A DNA stretch of 7,528 bases from assembly GCA_030633365.1 (NCBI GenBank), contig DAOVSY010000139.1, positions 1 through 7,528 on the forward strand, written 5' to 3'. Numbering within the stretch: position 1 is the first letter of the stretch; each line of letters opens with the position of its first letter. Origin of the DNA: Spirochaetaceae bacterium (GTDB taxonomy: Bacteria > Spirochaetota > Spirochaetia > B11-G9). The notes beneath the pieces are model-generated. The model ran no database searches. It saw only the letters and a list, made by a program, of their open reading frames with translations, and had not been told where the DNA came from. Of this stretch, positions 1 to 7,151 are shown one piece after another. Made by a program: the position numbers and the translations under genes.

Positions 1-1257
1 AAGAAACAAAAACGTTTAAAAAATAAAAGTAATGCAGCATTACAGAAAGAAGCTAACCGTAAACTGGCTCAAAATCCCAAGGATTCTGAGGCTCTAACTA
101 TCATGGCAGGCATTTATTTTGATGAAGCAAAGTATGATAAAGCCCTTCGAAACTATGAAATGCTTATTGATTTGTGTGCAACTCAAAAAGATATTGATGA
201 ATTTGAAGTCACCTTAAAATTTGCCCTAAGTGCACTGGAATTAAAAAGATATAATGAAGCATTCAAAGCTCTGATGATTTGCAGAGGTATGAAACAGGAT
301 ATATTTGAAGTTGATTATAATCTTGGGTTTCTTTTATTTAAGCAAAAATCCTACGAAAAATCTGCTTCACTTCTTCTAAAAGCAAGGAAATTAAAACCGG
401 ATCATAATTTATGCACCCGTTATTTGGGTCATTCTCTCTTTTATCTTAAAAGAATGAAAGAAGCAGCTCTGCTTTTACGAAAAACAATTGATATTGAACC
501 AGATGATAAAGAATCACTCTTTATCCTTGCCCAGGCATACAATTCTCTGGGGCAACAGGATCAGGCTCTAAGAATATTTACCCATCTTAGACCGGATCCT
601 GTAATGGGCCCAAATGCTGCTCTTTTTTCAGGATCTATAAACCTGAAAATGCACCAAACCGATAAAGCTATAATGGATTTTGAAATAGGATTACGCCATG
701 AAGCAATTTCAAAAAAGGTTAAAACAGATATACAGTACAATCTGGCAATTACATATATAAAAAAGCAGGATCTGGGAAAGGCTCTTGGGCTACTAAAAGA
801 ACTCCAAAGCAGGATACCAGGGTACAAAGATGTACCTGTTCTAATAAGCAAGTATGATGAACTTAATAAAAACAGAAATCTGCAAACATATCTAATTTCG
901 CCAACATCAGATTTTGTAACGCTTTGCAGAAAGCTTGCAGCAGTACTTTATCCAGAGGCTAAGGTTAAAATAACAGATATTTCCGTACAAAAAGATCAAC
1001 ACGCAGATATACTTGCAGAAGTAAGTACAAAAAAGTGGGATGATCTTATTCTTTTCCGATTTATAAGAGCAACCGGTCAGGTTGGGGAATTTGCACTAAG
1101 AGATTTATATTCTAAAACAAAGGAAGTAAAAGCAGGAAAAGGGGTCTGTATAACTGCTGGAACCTATACTGAAGGTGCACATAGATTTGTAGAAGCAAGA
1201 TTAATAGATCTAATAGAAAAAAAGAAACTTACAGAATATCTGGAAAAGGTTGAGTAA
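1..1257 (+). CDS. TPR-repeat protein with degenerate Mrr-like C-terminal domain (5' end outside window)
   Basis: The frame is open from the first base, so this gene is cut by the left edge. The ATG at 103 lies inside the first TPR helix and is unlikely to be the start. 418 residues are visible. The first ~25 are Lys/Gln/Asn-rich, as often follows a membrane anchor, but any anchor would lie outside the window. About seven TPR-like helix pairs span residues 28-275, with typical signatures such as 'EPDDKESLFILAQAYNSLG'. TPRs are protein-interaction scaffolds. Residues ~300-418 resemble the Mrr-type PDDEXK endonuclease domain: a helix, a strand with Asp336, 'GQVGEFALRDLY', then 'GKGVCITAG' and 'A.RF.EARLIDLI'. 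Where active Mrr domains carry Gln-x-Lys, this protein has Phe352-Arg-Phe354, so it is probably not a nuclease. It may bind nucleic acid or be purely structural. Its 3' end overlaps rsmG by 29 bp. The TPR call is firm, the fold assignment moderate, and the cellular role unknown. Confidence 0.85.
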   Translation, partial: KKQKRLKNKSNAALQKEANRKLAQNPKDSEALTIMAGIYFDEAKYDKALRNYEMLIDLCATQKDIDEFEVTLKFALSALELKRYNEAFKALMICRGMKQDIFEVDYNLGFLLFKQKSYEKSASLLLKARKLKPDHNLCTRYLGHSLFYLKRMKEAALLLRKTIDIEPDDKESLFILAQAYNSLGQQDQALRIFTHLRPDPVMGPNAALFSGSINLKMHQTDKAIMDFEIGLRHEAISKKVKTDIQYNLAITYIKKQDLGKALGLLKELQSRIPGYKDVPVLISKYDELNKNRNLQTYLISPTSDFVTLCRKLAAVLYPEAKVKITDISVQKDQHADILAEVSTKKWDDLILFRFIRATGQVGEFALRDLYSKTKEVKAGKGVCITAGTYTEGAHRFVEARLIDLIEKKKLTEYLEKVE

Positions 1258-1873
1258 ATACTAAAAAATTACGTTCTTCCTCTAAAAATGGAACAAATCC
1301 AGGAACAATATTTATGTGCATATTAGTTTTCAAACTGGATATTTCAGTATTAATAATTTCAATTTTCCCTTTATATGCAAACATAGCTCCTTCAGGAGCT
1401 TTTATTCTTATAAGAGATTCGTAAAAATCTACAAGATTTCTAAATGCTCTGAATAATATAAGATCATATTTATCCTTAACTTCTTCAAGCTCAGATTCTA
1501 TAATTACGACCTGATCCATCATATTCAAAAGGCTTACTATATTTCTTAGAAACCCCGCCCTTCTTCCTGATCTTTCAATAAGGGTAAAATGGACTTCAGG
1601 GAAAAATATTGCCAATGGAATACCAGGCAACCCGGCACCGGAACCTATATCTGCTGCTGTTTTAAACGTAAGTTTTGTTAGTTCATGATATGCAGATAGA
1701 GAATCAAGTATATGTTTAATAATAAATTGTTCCCCAATGGCTCCTACCAGTTTATATTTATTGTTCCAGAGTTCAACTTCACTTATATATAGCTCTAACT
1801 TAGCAAACTGATCCTGGGAATACTTTATTCCAATTTCATCCAATCCATTTTTAAGAATATCTAATTTATTCAC
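1229..1873 (-). CDS. rsmG: 16S rRNA (guanine(527)-N(7))-methyltransferase RsmG
   Basis: RsmG (formerly GidB) is a cytoplasmic, SAM-dependent methyltransferase that makes m7G527 in the 530 loop of 16S rRNA. The 214-aa length is normal for the family. Visible signatures are the helical start ending 'WNNKYKL', the 'HILDSL' motif (residues 54-59), the SAM-binding loop [15 protein letters not shown] (75-89), the '[14 protein letters not shown]' segment (98-111) and 'FRAFRNL' (141-147). The start is GTG at 1873. It overlaps the mnmG stop in the eight bases GTGAATAA, and I see no clear Shine-Dalgarno before it, so translation is probably coupled to mnmG. No better start exists downstream without losing conserved N-terminal sequence. 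It is the last gene of the mnmE-mnmG-rsmG operon and overlaps the convergent TPR gene at its 3' end. In other bacteria, loss of RsmG gives low-level streptomycin resistance. The identification is secure. Confidence 0.96.
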   Translation of the reverse strand: MNKLDILKNGLDEIGIKYSQDQFAKLELYISEVELWNNKYKLVGAIGEQFIIKHILDSLSAYHELTKLTFKTAADIGSGAGLPGIPLAIFFPEVHFTLIERSGRRAGFLRNIVSLLNMMDQVVIIESELEEVKDKYDLILFRAFRNLVDFYESLIRIKAPEGAMFAYKGKIEIINTEISSLKTNMHINIVPGFVPFLEEERNFLVFTQPFPDIL

Positions 1874-3722
1874 GAAGAGGCTTCTTTTTTAATAAAATCA
1901 TTAAAACAGCAATATCAGAGTTCCTGACCCCGGATATTCGTGAAGCCTGGCCTATTGATACCGGTTTTATTTTTTTAAGCTTTTCCCTTGATTCTGTAGA
2001 TATACCTTCCACTAAATTATAGTCAAAATCCAAAGGAATTTTCCTTTTTTCCATTTTATTAAAACGGTCAACCTGTTTCATTTGACGATTTATATATCCC
2101 TCATATTTTAAATCCACTTCTGCATGGGATATCCAATCAGAAGGAAAAGCTTTTAATTCCTTTTCAATATCCACTAATTGATTTATTGAAACATCTGGGT
2201 TTTTTATAACCTGACCAAAACTCTTTCCTATATGTTTGGAAAAGCCCTCAGGAGAGCCCTCCATATCAGATTCCTTCATATATCGGCTTGAAAGTAGTGC
2301 TTTTATTTCTTCAATACCTTTGATTTTTTTATTAAGTGCCTCAATAACTTCTTCACTCTGTAAGCCAATACGATACCCTTCGGGAGTAAGGCGAATATCA
2401 GCAGAATCGTGTCTTAGATTAAGTCTGTATTCTGCACGGGAAGTAAACATTCTGTAGGGTTCTTCTGTTCCAACCGTTACAAGATCATCAATAAGTACAC
2501 CTGTATATGCCATATCCCTGGATAAAATTAAAGGTTCCTTTCCCTGTAGTTTCATTGCTGCATTAATTCCTGCCATTAGACCCTGACAAGCCGCCTCTTC
2601 ATATCCGGAAGTACCATTTGTTTGTCCAGCTACAAATAATCCTGCCAGTTTTTTTGTCTCAAGTGATGGATATAATCCAGTAGGATCCATATAGTCATAT
2701 TCAACAGCATATGCCGGGCGCATTATCTCAACATTCTCAAGTCCAGGAATTGTACGAAGAAAATCAAGTTGTACATCTTCCGGCAGGGAAGATGATATAC
2801 CATTTAAATACATCTCCTGACTTCCAATTCCTTCAGGTTCCACAAATATTTGATGTCTGTCCCTATCCGGAAATCTTACTACCTTATCTTCCAGAGATGG
2901 ACAATATCTGGGTCCTTTTCCAACGATATCTCCCCCGTAAAGAGGAGAGCGGTGCATATTAACATCAATAATTGAATGGGTTTTTTCATTGGTAAATGTT
3001 ATATAACAAGGTAAAGAAGGACGGGAAATTTCCTTATTTGAAAATGAAAAGGGAAGCATAATTTCATCCCCGGGCTGCTTTTCCATAAGATCATAATTAA
3101 GAGAAGATGCTGCTACACGGGCAGGTGTACCAGTTTTCATTCGACCAAGAGAAAACCCTAATCTACGAAGTGAATCACCAAGACCTACAGCAGCAGGCTC
3201 TCCAAGTCGACCTGAAGAAGCCTGGTATTCTCCAATAAAAATTTTTCCATCCATAAAGGTTCCGGTAGTTAAAACAACTGCTTTTGCAGTTATGCTATTA
3301 CCTCTTTCTGTAATAACTCCAGTTACAGAACTACCCATTTTATCAACCATTAAATCAATCACTGTATCCTGAAAAAGAAAAAGACTGGATTGGTTTTCAA
3401 GAGTTTCCTTTGCAAGTCTGTTATAGGAAAATTTATCTGCCTGGGCCCTGGGAGCCTGAACAGCAGGCCCTTTCCTTTTATTAAGAGTTCGATACTGTAT
3501 CATGGTTGCATCAATTAATCTGGCCATTTCACCACCAAGAGCATCCACTTCCCTAACTATATTTCCTTTAGAAAGCCCGCCAATAGCAGGATTACAGGAT
3601 AGTCGCCCTATAGCATCAAGACTTTGAGTTATCATTAAAGTTTTAAAATTAAGCCTGGCTGCAGCAAGAGAAGCTTCAATTCCTGCATGTCCCCCGCCTA
3701 TTACAATTACATCATAATCCAT
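1866..3722 (-). CDS. mnmG: tRNA uridine-5-carboxymethylaminomethyl(34) synthesis enzyme MnmG
   Basis: MnmG (GidA) is an FAD- and NADH-binding cytoplasmic enzyme. With MnmE it forms an alpha2-beta2 complex that installs the (carboxymethyl)aminomethyl group at C5 of wobble U34 in tRNAs reading NNA/NNG codons, using methylene-tetrahydrofolate. The 618-aa length is typical. Visible landmarks: dinucleotide-binding GGGHAG (residues 9-14), SCNPAIGG with Cys43, '[13 protein letters not shown]', '[11 protein letters not shown]' with Cys274 (the two conserved family cysteines), '[13 protein letters not shown]' (369-381) near the flavin, and '[10 protein letters not shown]' (425-434). The C-terminal helical domain that contacts MnmE and tRNA is intact. 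I chose the ATG at 3722 because it gives the canonical '[14 protein letters not shown]' start and has AGGA 8 nt upstream. An in-frame TTG at 3740 would overlap mnmE by 16 nt. Only 2 nt separate it from the mnmE stop, and its own end overlaps rsmG by 8 nt. No damage is visible. Confidence 0.97.
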   Translation of the reverse strand: MDYDVIVIGGGHAGIEASLAAARLNFKTLMITQSLDAIGRLSCNPAIGGLSKGNIVREVDALGGEMARLIDATMIQYRTLNKRKGPAVQAPRAQADKFSYNRLAKETLENQSSLFLFQDTVIDLMVDKMGSSVTGVITERGNSITAKAVVLTTGTFMDGKIFIGEYQASSGRLGEPAAVGLGDSLRRLGFSLGRMKTGTPARVAASSLNYDLMEKQPGDEIMLPFSFSNKEISRPSLPCYITFTNEKTHSIIDVNMHRSPLYGGDIVGKGPRYCPSLEDKVVRFPDRDRHQIFVEPEGIGSQEMYLNGISSSLPEDVQLDFLRTIPGLENVEIMRPAYAVEYDYMDPTGLYPSLETKKLAGLFVAGQTNGTSGYEEAACQGLMAGINAAMKLQGKEPLILSRDMAYTGVLIDDLVTVGTEEPYRMFTSRAEYRLNLRHDSADIRLTPEGYRIGLQSEEVIEALNKKIKGIEEIKALLSSRYMKESDMEGSPEGFSKHIGKSFGQVIKNPDVSINQLVDIEKELKAFPSDWISHAEVDLKYEGYINRQMKQVDRFNKMEKRKIPLDFDYNLVEGISTESREKLKKIKPVSIGQASRISGVRNSDIAVLMILLKKKPLRE

Positions 3723-3724
3723 TT

Positions 3725-5089
3725 TTATTTTCCTACACAAAATCCGGAGAAAATATTGTTTAAAATATCGACAGAACTAACTTCACCAGTAATTTCCCCA
3801 ATAGCATCTAAAGAATCCTTAAGATCCATGGCAACTGCATCCAGAGAGATACTGTTACTAAGAGAATGTCTTACAACTTCCAAAGATTCCTTTGCACGTA
3901 ACAAAAGATCCTTCTGTCGTAGGGAGTCTATCATTAATTCTGTGCCGGAAACATGTATACCTGTTAAACTGTTGGAAATTGAATCTTCTAAAGAGGAAAA
4001 TCCTTCCCCGGTTAGAGCACTTACAGGAAGAATATCATCAGGTATATTCAAACCTGATGAATCTATCTTATTCCATATAAATAAATAGTTTCCACTTTTA
4101 CTATGTTTCAAAAAAACAGCTTTATCTTTTTCAGTCAAACCACTTGTACCATCTATAACATATAGTACCAAAGAAGCATTTTTAATTATATCCTCACTCC
4201 GTCTTATTCCTTCTACTTCAATTGGATGATCCGCTTTGCGTAGACCTGCAGTATCGATAAGCCTGACAGGTATTCCTTCAATTGTAATCCAGCTTTCAAT
4301 ATAATCTCTGGTGGTACCATTTATTTCAGAAACAATAGAACGATCTTCCCTAAGGAACAGATTAAATAGTGAAGATTTACCTGCATTGGTTCCTCCTGCA
4401 AGAGCAACTGTTACACCTTCATGAAATATTTTACCAACCCTGTATGTATCTATAAGCTTGTTGATCTCCTGCTCTGCTTCTATTACAGGTTCTAAAGAAA
4501 TATCAGTATCTCCACCAATTTCATCATCGGGATAATCCAGCTGTACCTCTATAAGACTCATTAAATCTACTAATTTTGATTTAATAAAATTAATTCTCTC
4601 ATTAACAGCACCGGATAAACGGTTAAGGGCAAGAGAATGTGCCTGTTTTGACTTTGACCCAACAATTTCAGCTACTGCTTCAGCCTGACTAAGATCCATC
4701 TTACCATTTAAAAAAGCTCTCATTGTAAATTCCCCGGGAGCAGCATCCCGAAAACCAGCTTTTTTTAGAGCGTTAATTATAGATTCAATTCCAGGAAGAC
4801 TTCCATGGCAAAATATTTCCACACTATCCTGACCTGTATAACTCCTGGGGTTTTTATATACAGCAGCTGTCACTTCATCAATATTCCTTCCGGTAGCGGG
4901 ATCAATAATATATCCATAATGAATTGTAAACCCATTCGAATTAATTATAACCTTAGGATTTGAAAATACTTTTGAAAATAGTAGAATACTTCCCTGGCCA
5001 CTGGTACGAATTACAGCCAGAGCACTTTCACTCCATGCAGTAGCCAGAGCAACTATAGGTGCATCAGTATCGTAAATTTGATCTTCCAT
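3725..5089 (-). CDS. mnmE: tRNA modification GTPase MnmE
   Basis: MnmE (TrmE/ThdF) is a dimeric, potassium-dependent GTPase that partners MnmG in wobble-uridine modification. The order is an N-terminal folate-binding domain (1-~115), a helical domain, an inserted G domain (~220-375) and a C-terminal helix. G motifs are all present: GGTNAGKS (232-239), GTTRD (258-262), DTAG (279-282), NKID (340-343) and SALTGEG (357-363). Glu291 matches the E. coli catalytic Glu282, and the protein ends in FCVGK with the conserved Cys451. Two oddities: the P-loop has Thr where Pro is usual (GxPNAGKS), and the N-terminal glycine-rich PPGRGG segment is replaced by 'AWSESA'. I chose the ATG at 5089 (454 aa) because AAGGA lies 5 nt upstream and the family starts just before the 'D-IVA.AT' strand. 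An ATG at 5110 would add 7 residues and has a poorer ribosome site. It is the first gene of the operon and is divergent from the coiled-coil gene. Confidence 0.96.
   Translation of the reverse strand: MEDQIYDTDAPIVALATAWSESALAVIRTSGQGSILLFSKVFSNPKVIINSNGFTIHYGYIIDPATGRNIDEVTAAVYKNPRSYTGQDSVEIFCHGSLPGIESIINALKKAGFRDAAPGEFTMRAFLNGKMDLSQAEAVAEIVGSKSKQAHSLALNRLSGAVNERINFIKSKLVDLMSLIEVQLDYPDDEIGGDTDISLEPVIEAEQEINKLIDTYRVGKIFHEGVTVALAGGTNAGKSSLFNLFLREDRSIVSEINGTTRDYIESWITIEGIPVRLIDTAGLRKADHPIEVEGIRRSEDIIKNASLVLYVIDGTSGLTEKDKAVFLKHSKSGNYLFIWNKIDSSGLNIPDDILPVSALTGEGFSSLEDSISNSLTGIHVSGTELMIDSLRQKDLLLRAKESLEVVRHSLSNSISLDAVAMDLKDSLDAIGEITGEVSSVDILNNIFSGFCVGK
3731..3734 (-). promoter_or_regulatory. Shine-Dalgarno site deciding the mnmG start
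   Basis: On the - strand AGGA lies 8 nt before the ATG at 3722 and falls within the last codons of mnmE (the Val-Gly of FCVGK). It favours this ATG over the in-frame TTG at 3740 and lets ribosomes finishing mnmE reinitiate at mnmG. Confidence 0.7.
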
Positions 5090-5094
5090 AACAA

Positions 5095-5099
5095 TCCTT
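5095..5099 (-). promoter_or_regulatory. Shine-Dalgarno site deciding the mnmE start
   Basis: On the - strand AAGGA lies 5 nt before the ATG at 5089. The alternative ATG at 5110 has only AGG at a similar spacing. This site, together with the usual family N-terminus, is why the shorter form is annotated. Confidence 0.65.
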
Positions 5100-5175
5100 A
5101 AGTTGGGCATTCCAGCCTAAACCGCTTCTTTCATTTATGATATAGTAGGTTTTATCAGGGAGAACTATAATAATC

Positions 5176-5181
5176 AAGGAG
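5176..5181 (+). promoter_or_regulatory. Shine-Dalgarno site of the coiled-coil gene
   Basis: AAGGAG is 5 nt before the ATG at 5187, a near-ideal ribosome-binding site. It is the main evidence that this small gene of unknown family is expressed. It also makes the TATAAT at 5166-5171 doubtful as the promoter, since transcription starting from there would begin within this site. Confidence 0.8.
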
Positions 5182-5186
5182 TAATT

Positions 5187-5603
5187 ATGGATTCTAATAA
5201 TGATAAGGAATATCTGATTGCTGTTAAAACAGAATATAAGCTCCTGGAGAAAAAATTTTTAAAAACCAGAGAGAAATTAGAAAAATGGGAAAAAAGAGCA
5301 ACACTTGCTGAAGAAAAGGGAAAATCTAAACTTCAATCAGAAGCAGAAGCTCAGGCAGAGATTGTTAGAAATGATATTAAGTCCCTGACTGATCAATTGG
5401 TAGGATTAAAAGTAGAAGTTGAAAAGGCCCTGGAGACAACTCGAAAATCACCTCAACAACAACTATCCATAGATCCCAATAATCTACTTGCAGAAATGAA
5501 TACACTAATTGGTAATGGACAATCATTAGAATTTGACAAAAGATTTAAGATTATACAGGTAGATAATGAACTGGAAGAATTAAAGAAAAAAATGGAATCG
5601 TAG
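5187..5603 (+). CDS. small coiled-coil protein of unknown function
   Basis: This 138-aa protein has no signal peptide, membrane segment or cysteine, so it is probably soluble and cytoplasmic. Residues ~10-90 are very rich in Lys, Glu, Leu and Ala with heptad-like spacing and should form a long coiled coil. A Pro/Gln-rich break ('SPQQQLSIDPNN') follows, then a second short helical part ending 'DNELEELKKKM'. The arrangement loosely recalls PspA-like or chromosome-partition-type coiled coils, but low-complexity helices mislead and I do not assign a family. The ATG at 5187 has an ideal AAGGAG 5 nt upstream, strong support for a real, well-translated gene. It is transcribed away from mnmE across a 97-bp gap and runs convergent to the lipoprotein gene. 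The last codon and the TAG stop lie inside the perfect palindrome at 5597-5631, so the current C-terminus could have been set by that element. Confidence 0.8.
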   Translation: MDSNNDKEYLIAVKTEYKLLEKKFLKTREKLEKWEKRATLAEEKGKSKLQSEAEAQAEIVRNDIKSLTDQLVGLKVEVEKALETTRKSPQQQLSIDPNNLLAEMNTLIGNGQSLEFDKRFKIIQVDNELEELKKKMES

Positions 5604-5631
5604 GGAAGGGTTTCAAACCCTTCCCTACGAT
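5586..5631 (-). terminator. intrinsic terminator of the lipoprotein operon
   Basis: Read on the - strand, 12 nt after the lipoprotein stop codon comes the 16-bp GC-containing hairpin (5631 to 5597), then TTCCA, then a run of seven T (complement of A at 5586-5592). This matches a rho-independent terminator, although the T-run begins about 5 nt after the stem. On the + strand the hairpin is followed by TCTGGTGTAA, which has no T-run, so efficient termination of the coiled-coil gene there is less certain. Confidence 0.65.
5597..5631. repeat. perfect 35-nt palindrome overlapping a stop codon
   Basis: The left arm, 5597-5613 (ATCGTAGGGAAGGGTTT), is the exact reverse complement of the right arm, 5615-5631, around a single central C at 5614. 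The DNA can fold into a stem of up to 16 bp with a TCA loop. It contains the last codon and the TAG stop (5601-5603) of the coiled-coil gene. The GTAGGG...CCCTAC style resembles dispersed intergenic palindromes (REP-like elements) of many bacterial genomes. No second copy occurs in this window, so the repeat status is inferred. Confidence 0.8.
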
Positions 5632-5643
5632 CTGGTGTAATAT

Positions 5644-7137
5644 TTACGGCAGATTATTGGCCATAGATTCGCCAACTACCTTTCCAAACTGCTTGAATGC
5701 TGCTGACATTGCACTTGCAGCATTGCTCCCCATAGCACTCTTAAATCTGCTCCCTGAAGTATATATAATTTCTCCACTTCCAAGATCAGCTACTTTTATA
5801 TCTCCGGAAACCTTAACAGTAAATCTGTCCCCATCTTTTTGAAAATCACTAATCCCAACAGTACCAAAAACAAGCCTTTCAAATCGTCCGGCATATTTTT
5901 TGGCAATTGCATTTATCAGACTCTCATCACCTAAACTAAGAATATCTGAATCAACATCAATAGATCTTATAGAAAACCCTTCAGCTGTAAGAACTTCAAG
6001 AATTCCTGATGCAGTTTCAGTTTTACCTGTAGAGGCTCCACTATTATCCTGATCTATTATCATAACAGCAGTAGCAATTTCTTTTGCTCTGGAAATTACA
6101 TTGTAAGTAAATCCAATATTTTTAGAGTTCACAAGATCTTCAAGTGATTCCAACTGAACATATAAACTATCAGAAACATCTTCCAATGTTTCCAGAGATG
6201 CTGATAAATCCAATGCCATTGTTACTCTTTCAGTACCTACAAAATTTGCAGGAGGTCTGATAAAAGAAACAAGTCCATTTTGATCTGTCATAACAGATTC
6301 AGACCTAACAGCTTTTCTTCCATTTTCTCTTACAATCTTATATGTAATTCTAACAGGAACCCCTGCAAGAACTTTTCCATCTATACCTGGTGTCCCGGTA
6401 ATTTTAAGTTTAAATGGTTCAGTAAAAGTCTGCTTAATAAATGCATTAAGATTATCATTCAATGCATACAAATTAATACTGCCAACAGCTTTTCTGGCTT
6501 TATTCATATTCCTTTCATATTTAATTTCAGCATTATCAATATCTGATTTATAAGCTGCAGAAGCAGCTTCTAAATATTTAACAGCTGCTTTAAAAAATGA
6601 AGAAGAGGTAAGCAAAGAATCTCCTTCTGCTTCAGGTCCGGATATAGCTGCTTTTTGTTCAGCAAATACAGCTTTAATTCTTGCCTGTTCCTTCAGCAAA
6701 GCCTGCTTATTATAAGAACCAAGAAGATACACGTTAACTACAGCACCATTTTTTTCAGTAAACGATTCAACAATTTTGAAGTCACCAATTTGAGCACTTG
6801 AAGTCTCTTTTATTGTTTGATCAAGTGTAGATGTAAACTTATCCAGTGTATCTTTTGCAGTAACTGTTGTATCTGAACTTACTTTTACCCCTAAAAAACG
6901 TGTAATAGAGGAAACAACATCTGACCCGGCAAGGGTTCTTGCCATAGCGGCATCTCCATCCGGATTAGAACCTGCTCCTATAAAATAGACAGTATCACTT
7001 GTATCTGCCGGAGGCATGGTTACCCAGGATGGTAATTGATTTTTATTTGCCGGATCGGGGCTTGAAGAACATGAAATAAATATAACAAGTAAAAGAAAAA
7101 TCCCGGTCAAATAGAACAGATAGCTTTTATTTTTCAA
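5644..7137 (-). CDS. LPP20-family lipoprotein with CsgG/FlgT-like C-terminal domain
   Basis: A 497-aa exported protein. Residues 1-22 form a lipoprotein signal: basic 'MKNKSY', a hydrophobic core, then F-I-S-Cys23, a lax lipobox as tolerated in spirochaetes. Residues ~36-165 resemble the LPP20/FlgT N-terminal domain: 'LPSWVTMPP', 'YFIGAGSNPDGDAAMARTLA', then a regular strand-helix layout ending in 'VVNVYLLGSYN'. A charged helical linker (~170-240) leads to an Ig-like beta domain (~242-312, 'AGVPVRITYKI' and 'TDQNGLVSF'). Residues ~355-497 look like the alpha/beta domain of CsgG/FlgT-type outer-membrane-associated proteins: 'GILEVLTAEGFSI', 'RLVFGTVGIS', 'KVSGDIKVADLGSGEIIYTS' and an Ala-rich end helix. 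The start is TTG at 7137, chosen because AAGGGG lies 7 nt before it and it begins the signal sequence. It lies 14 nt after the upstream gene, so the two are probably cotranscribed. Periplasmic envelope anchoring is likely; the specific function is unknown. Confidence 0.85.
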   Translation of the reverse strand: MKNKSYLFYLTGIFLLLVIFISCSSSPDPANKNQLPSWVTMPPADTSDTVYFIGAGSNPDGDAAMARTLAGSDVVSSITRFLGVKVSSDTTVTAKDTLDKFTSTLDQTIKETSSAQIGDFKIVESFTEKNGAVVNVYLLGSYNKQALLKEQARIKAVFAEQKAAISGPEAEGDSLLTSSSFFKAAVKYLEAASAAYKSDIDNAEIKYERNMNKARKAVGSINLYALNDNLNAFIKQTFTEPFKLKITGTPGIDGKVLAGVPVRITYKIVRENGRKAVRSESVMTDQNGLVSFIRPPANFVGTERVTMALDLSASLETLEDVSDSLYVQLESLEDLVNSKNIGFTYNVISRAKEIATAVMIIDQDNSGASTGKTETASGILEVLTAEGFSIRSIDVDSDILSLGDESLINAIAKKYAGRFERLVFGTVGISDFQKDGDRFTVKVSGDIKVADLGSGEIIYTSGSRFKSAMGSNAASAMSAAFKQFGKVVGESMANNLP

Positions 7138-7144
7138 TCTAATA

Positions 7145-7150
7145 CCCCTT
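7145..7150 (-). promoter_or_regulatory. Shine-Dalgarno site for the TTG-started lipoprotein gene
   Basis: On the - strand AAGGGG lies 7 nt before the TTG at 7137 and directly follows the stop codon of the upstream gene (7152-7154). The strong site, together with the signal peptide that begins immediately afterwards, supports a TTG start; no ATG is available at the right place. Confidence 0.7.
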
Positions 7151-7151
7151 T

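Larger units (their letters stand above)
5090..5186. promoter_or_regulatory. divergent promoter region between mnmE and the coiled-coil gene
   Basis: This 97-bp gap must carry promoters for both directions. For mnmE (- strand), TTGATT (5172-5177) and TAAAAC (5149-5154) are 17 nt apart, each matching 4 of 6 consensus bases. For the + strand gene, TATGAT (5136-5141) or TATAGT (5141-5146) could be a -10, but no good -35 lies upstream. The better-matching TATAAT (5166-5171) would start transcription at the ribosome site. The near-symmetrical TATGATATAGTA offers -10-like hexamers on both strands. No operator is recognised. Confidence 0.4.

Noticed and set aside
103..105. ATG that could be taken as the start of the TPR gene
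   Set aside because: The frame is open upstream to base 1 and encodes the lead-in to the same TPR helix ('LAQNPKDSEALTI'), so the real start is outside the window.
1210..1240. Possible - strand terminator after rsmG (CAGA-TAT-TCTG followed by a T-run)
   Set aside because: The stem is only 4 bp and lies within coding sequence; it is too weak to call.
2236..2962. + strand open frames opposite mnmG
   Set aside because: They are antisense shadows of a fully conserved gene, with no ribosome sites or recognisable protein features.
3687..4088. + strand open frames opposite mnmE and the start of mnmG
   Set aside because: They overlap conserved coding sequence on the other strand and lack start signals or recognisable motifs.
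5090..5186. Replication origin near mnmG/rsmG
   Set aside because: gidA/gidB lie beside oriC in many bacteria, but this gap is only 97 bp, has no cluster of DnaA-box-like TTATCCACA sequences, and dnaA, parA and parB are not visible.
6280..6546. 88-aa Asn/Cys/Phe-rich + strand frame opposite the lipoprotein gene
   Set aside because: Its odd composition is what the reverse of Lys/Glu/Ala codons gives, and it has no ribosome site.
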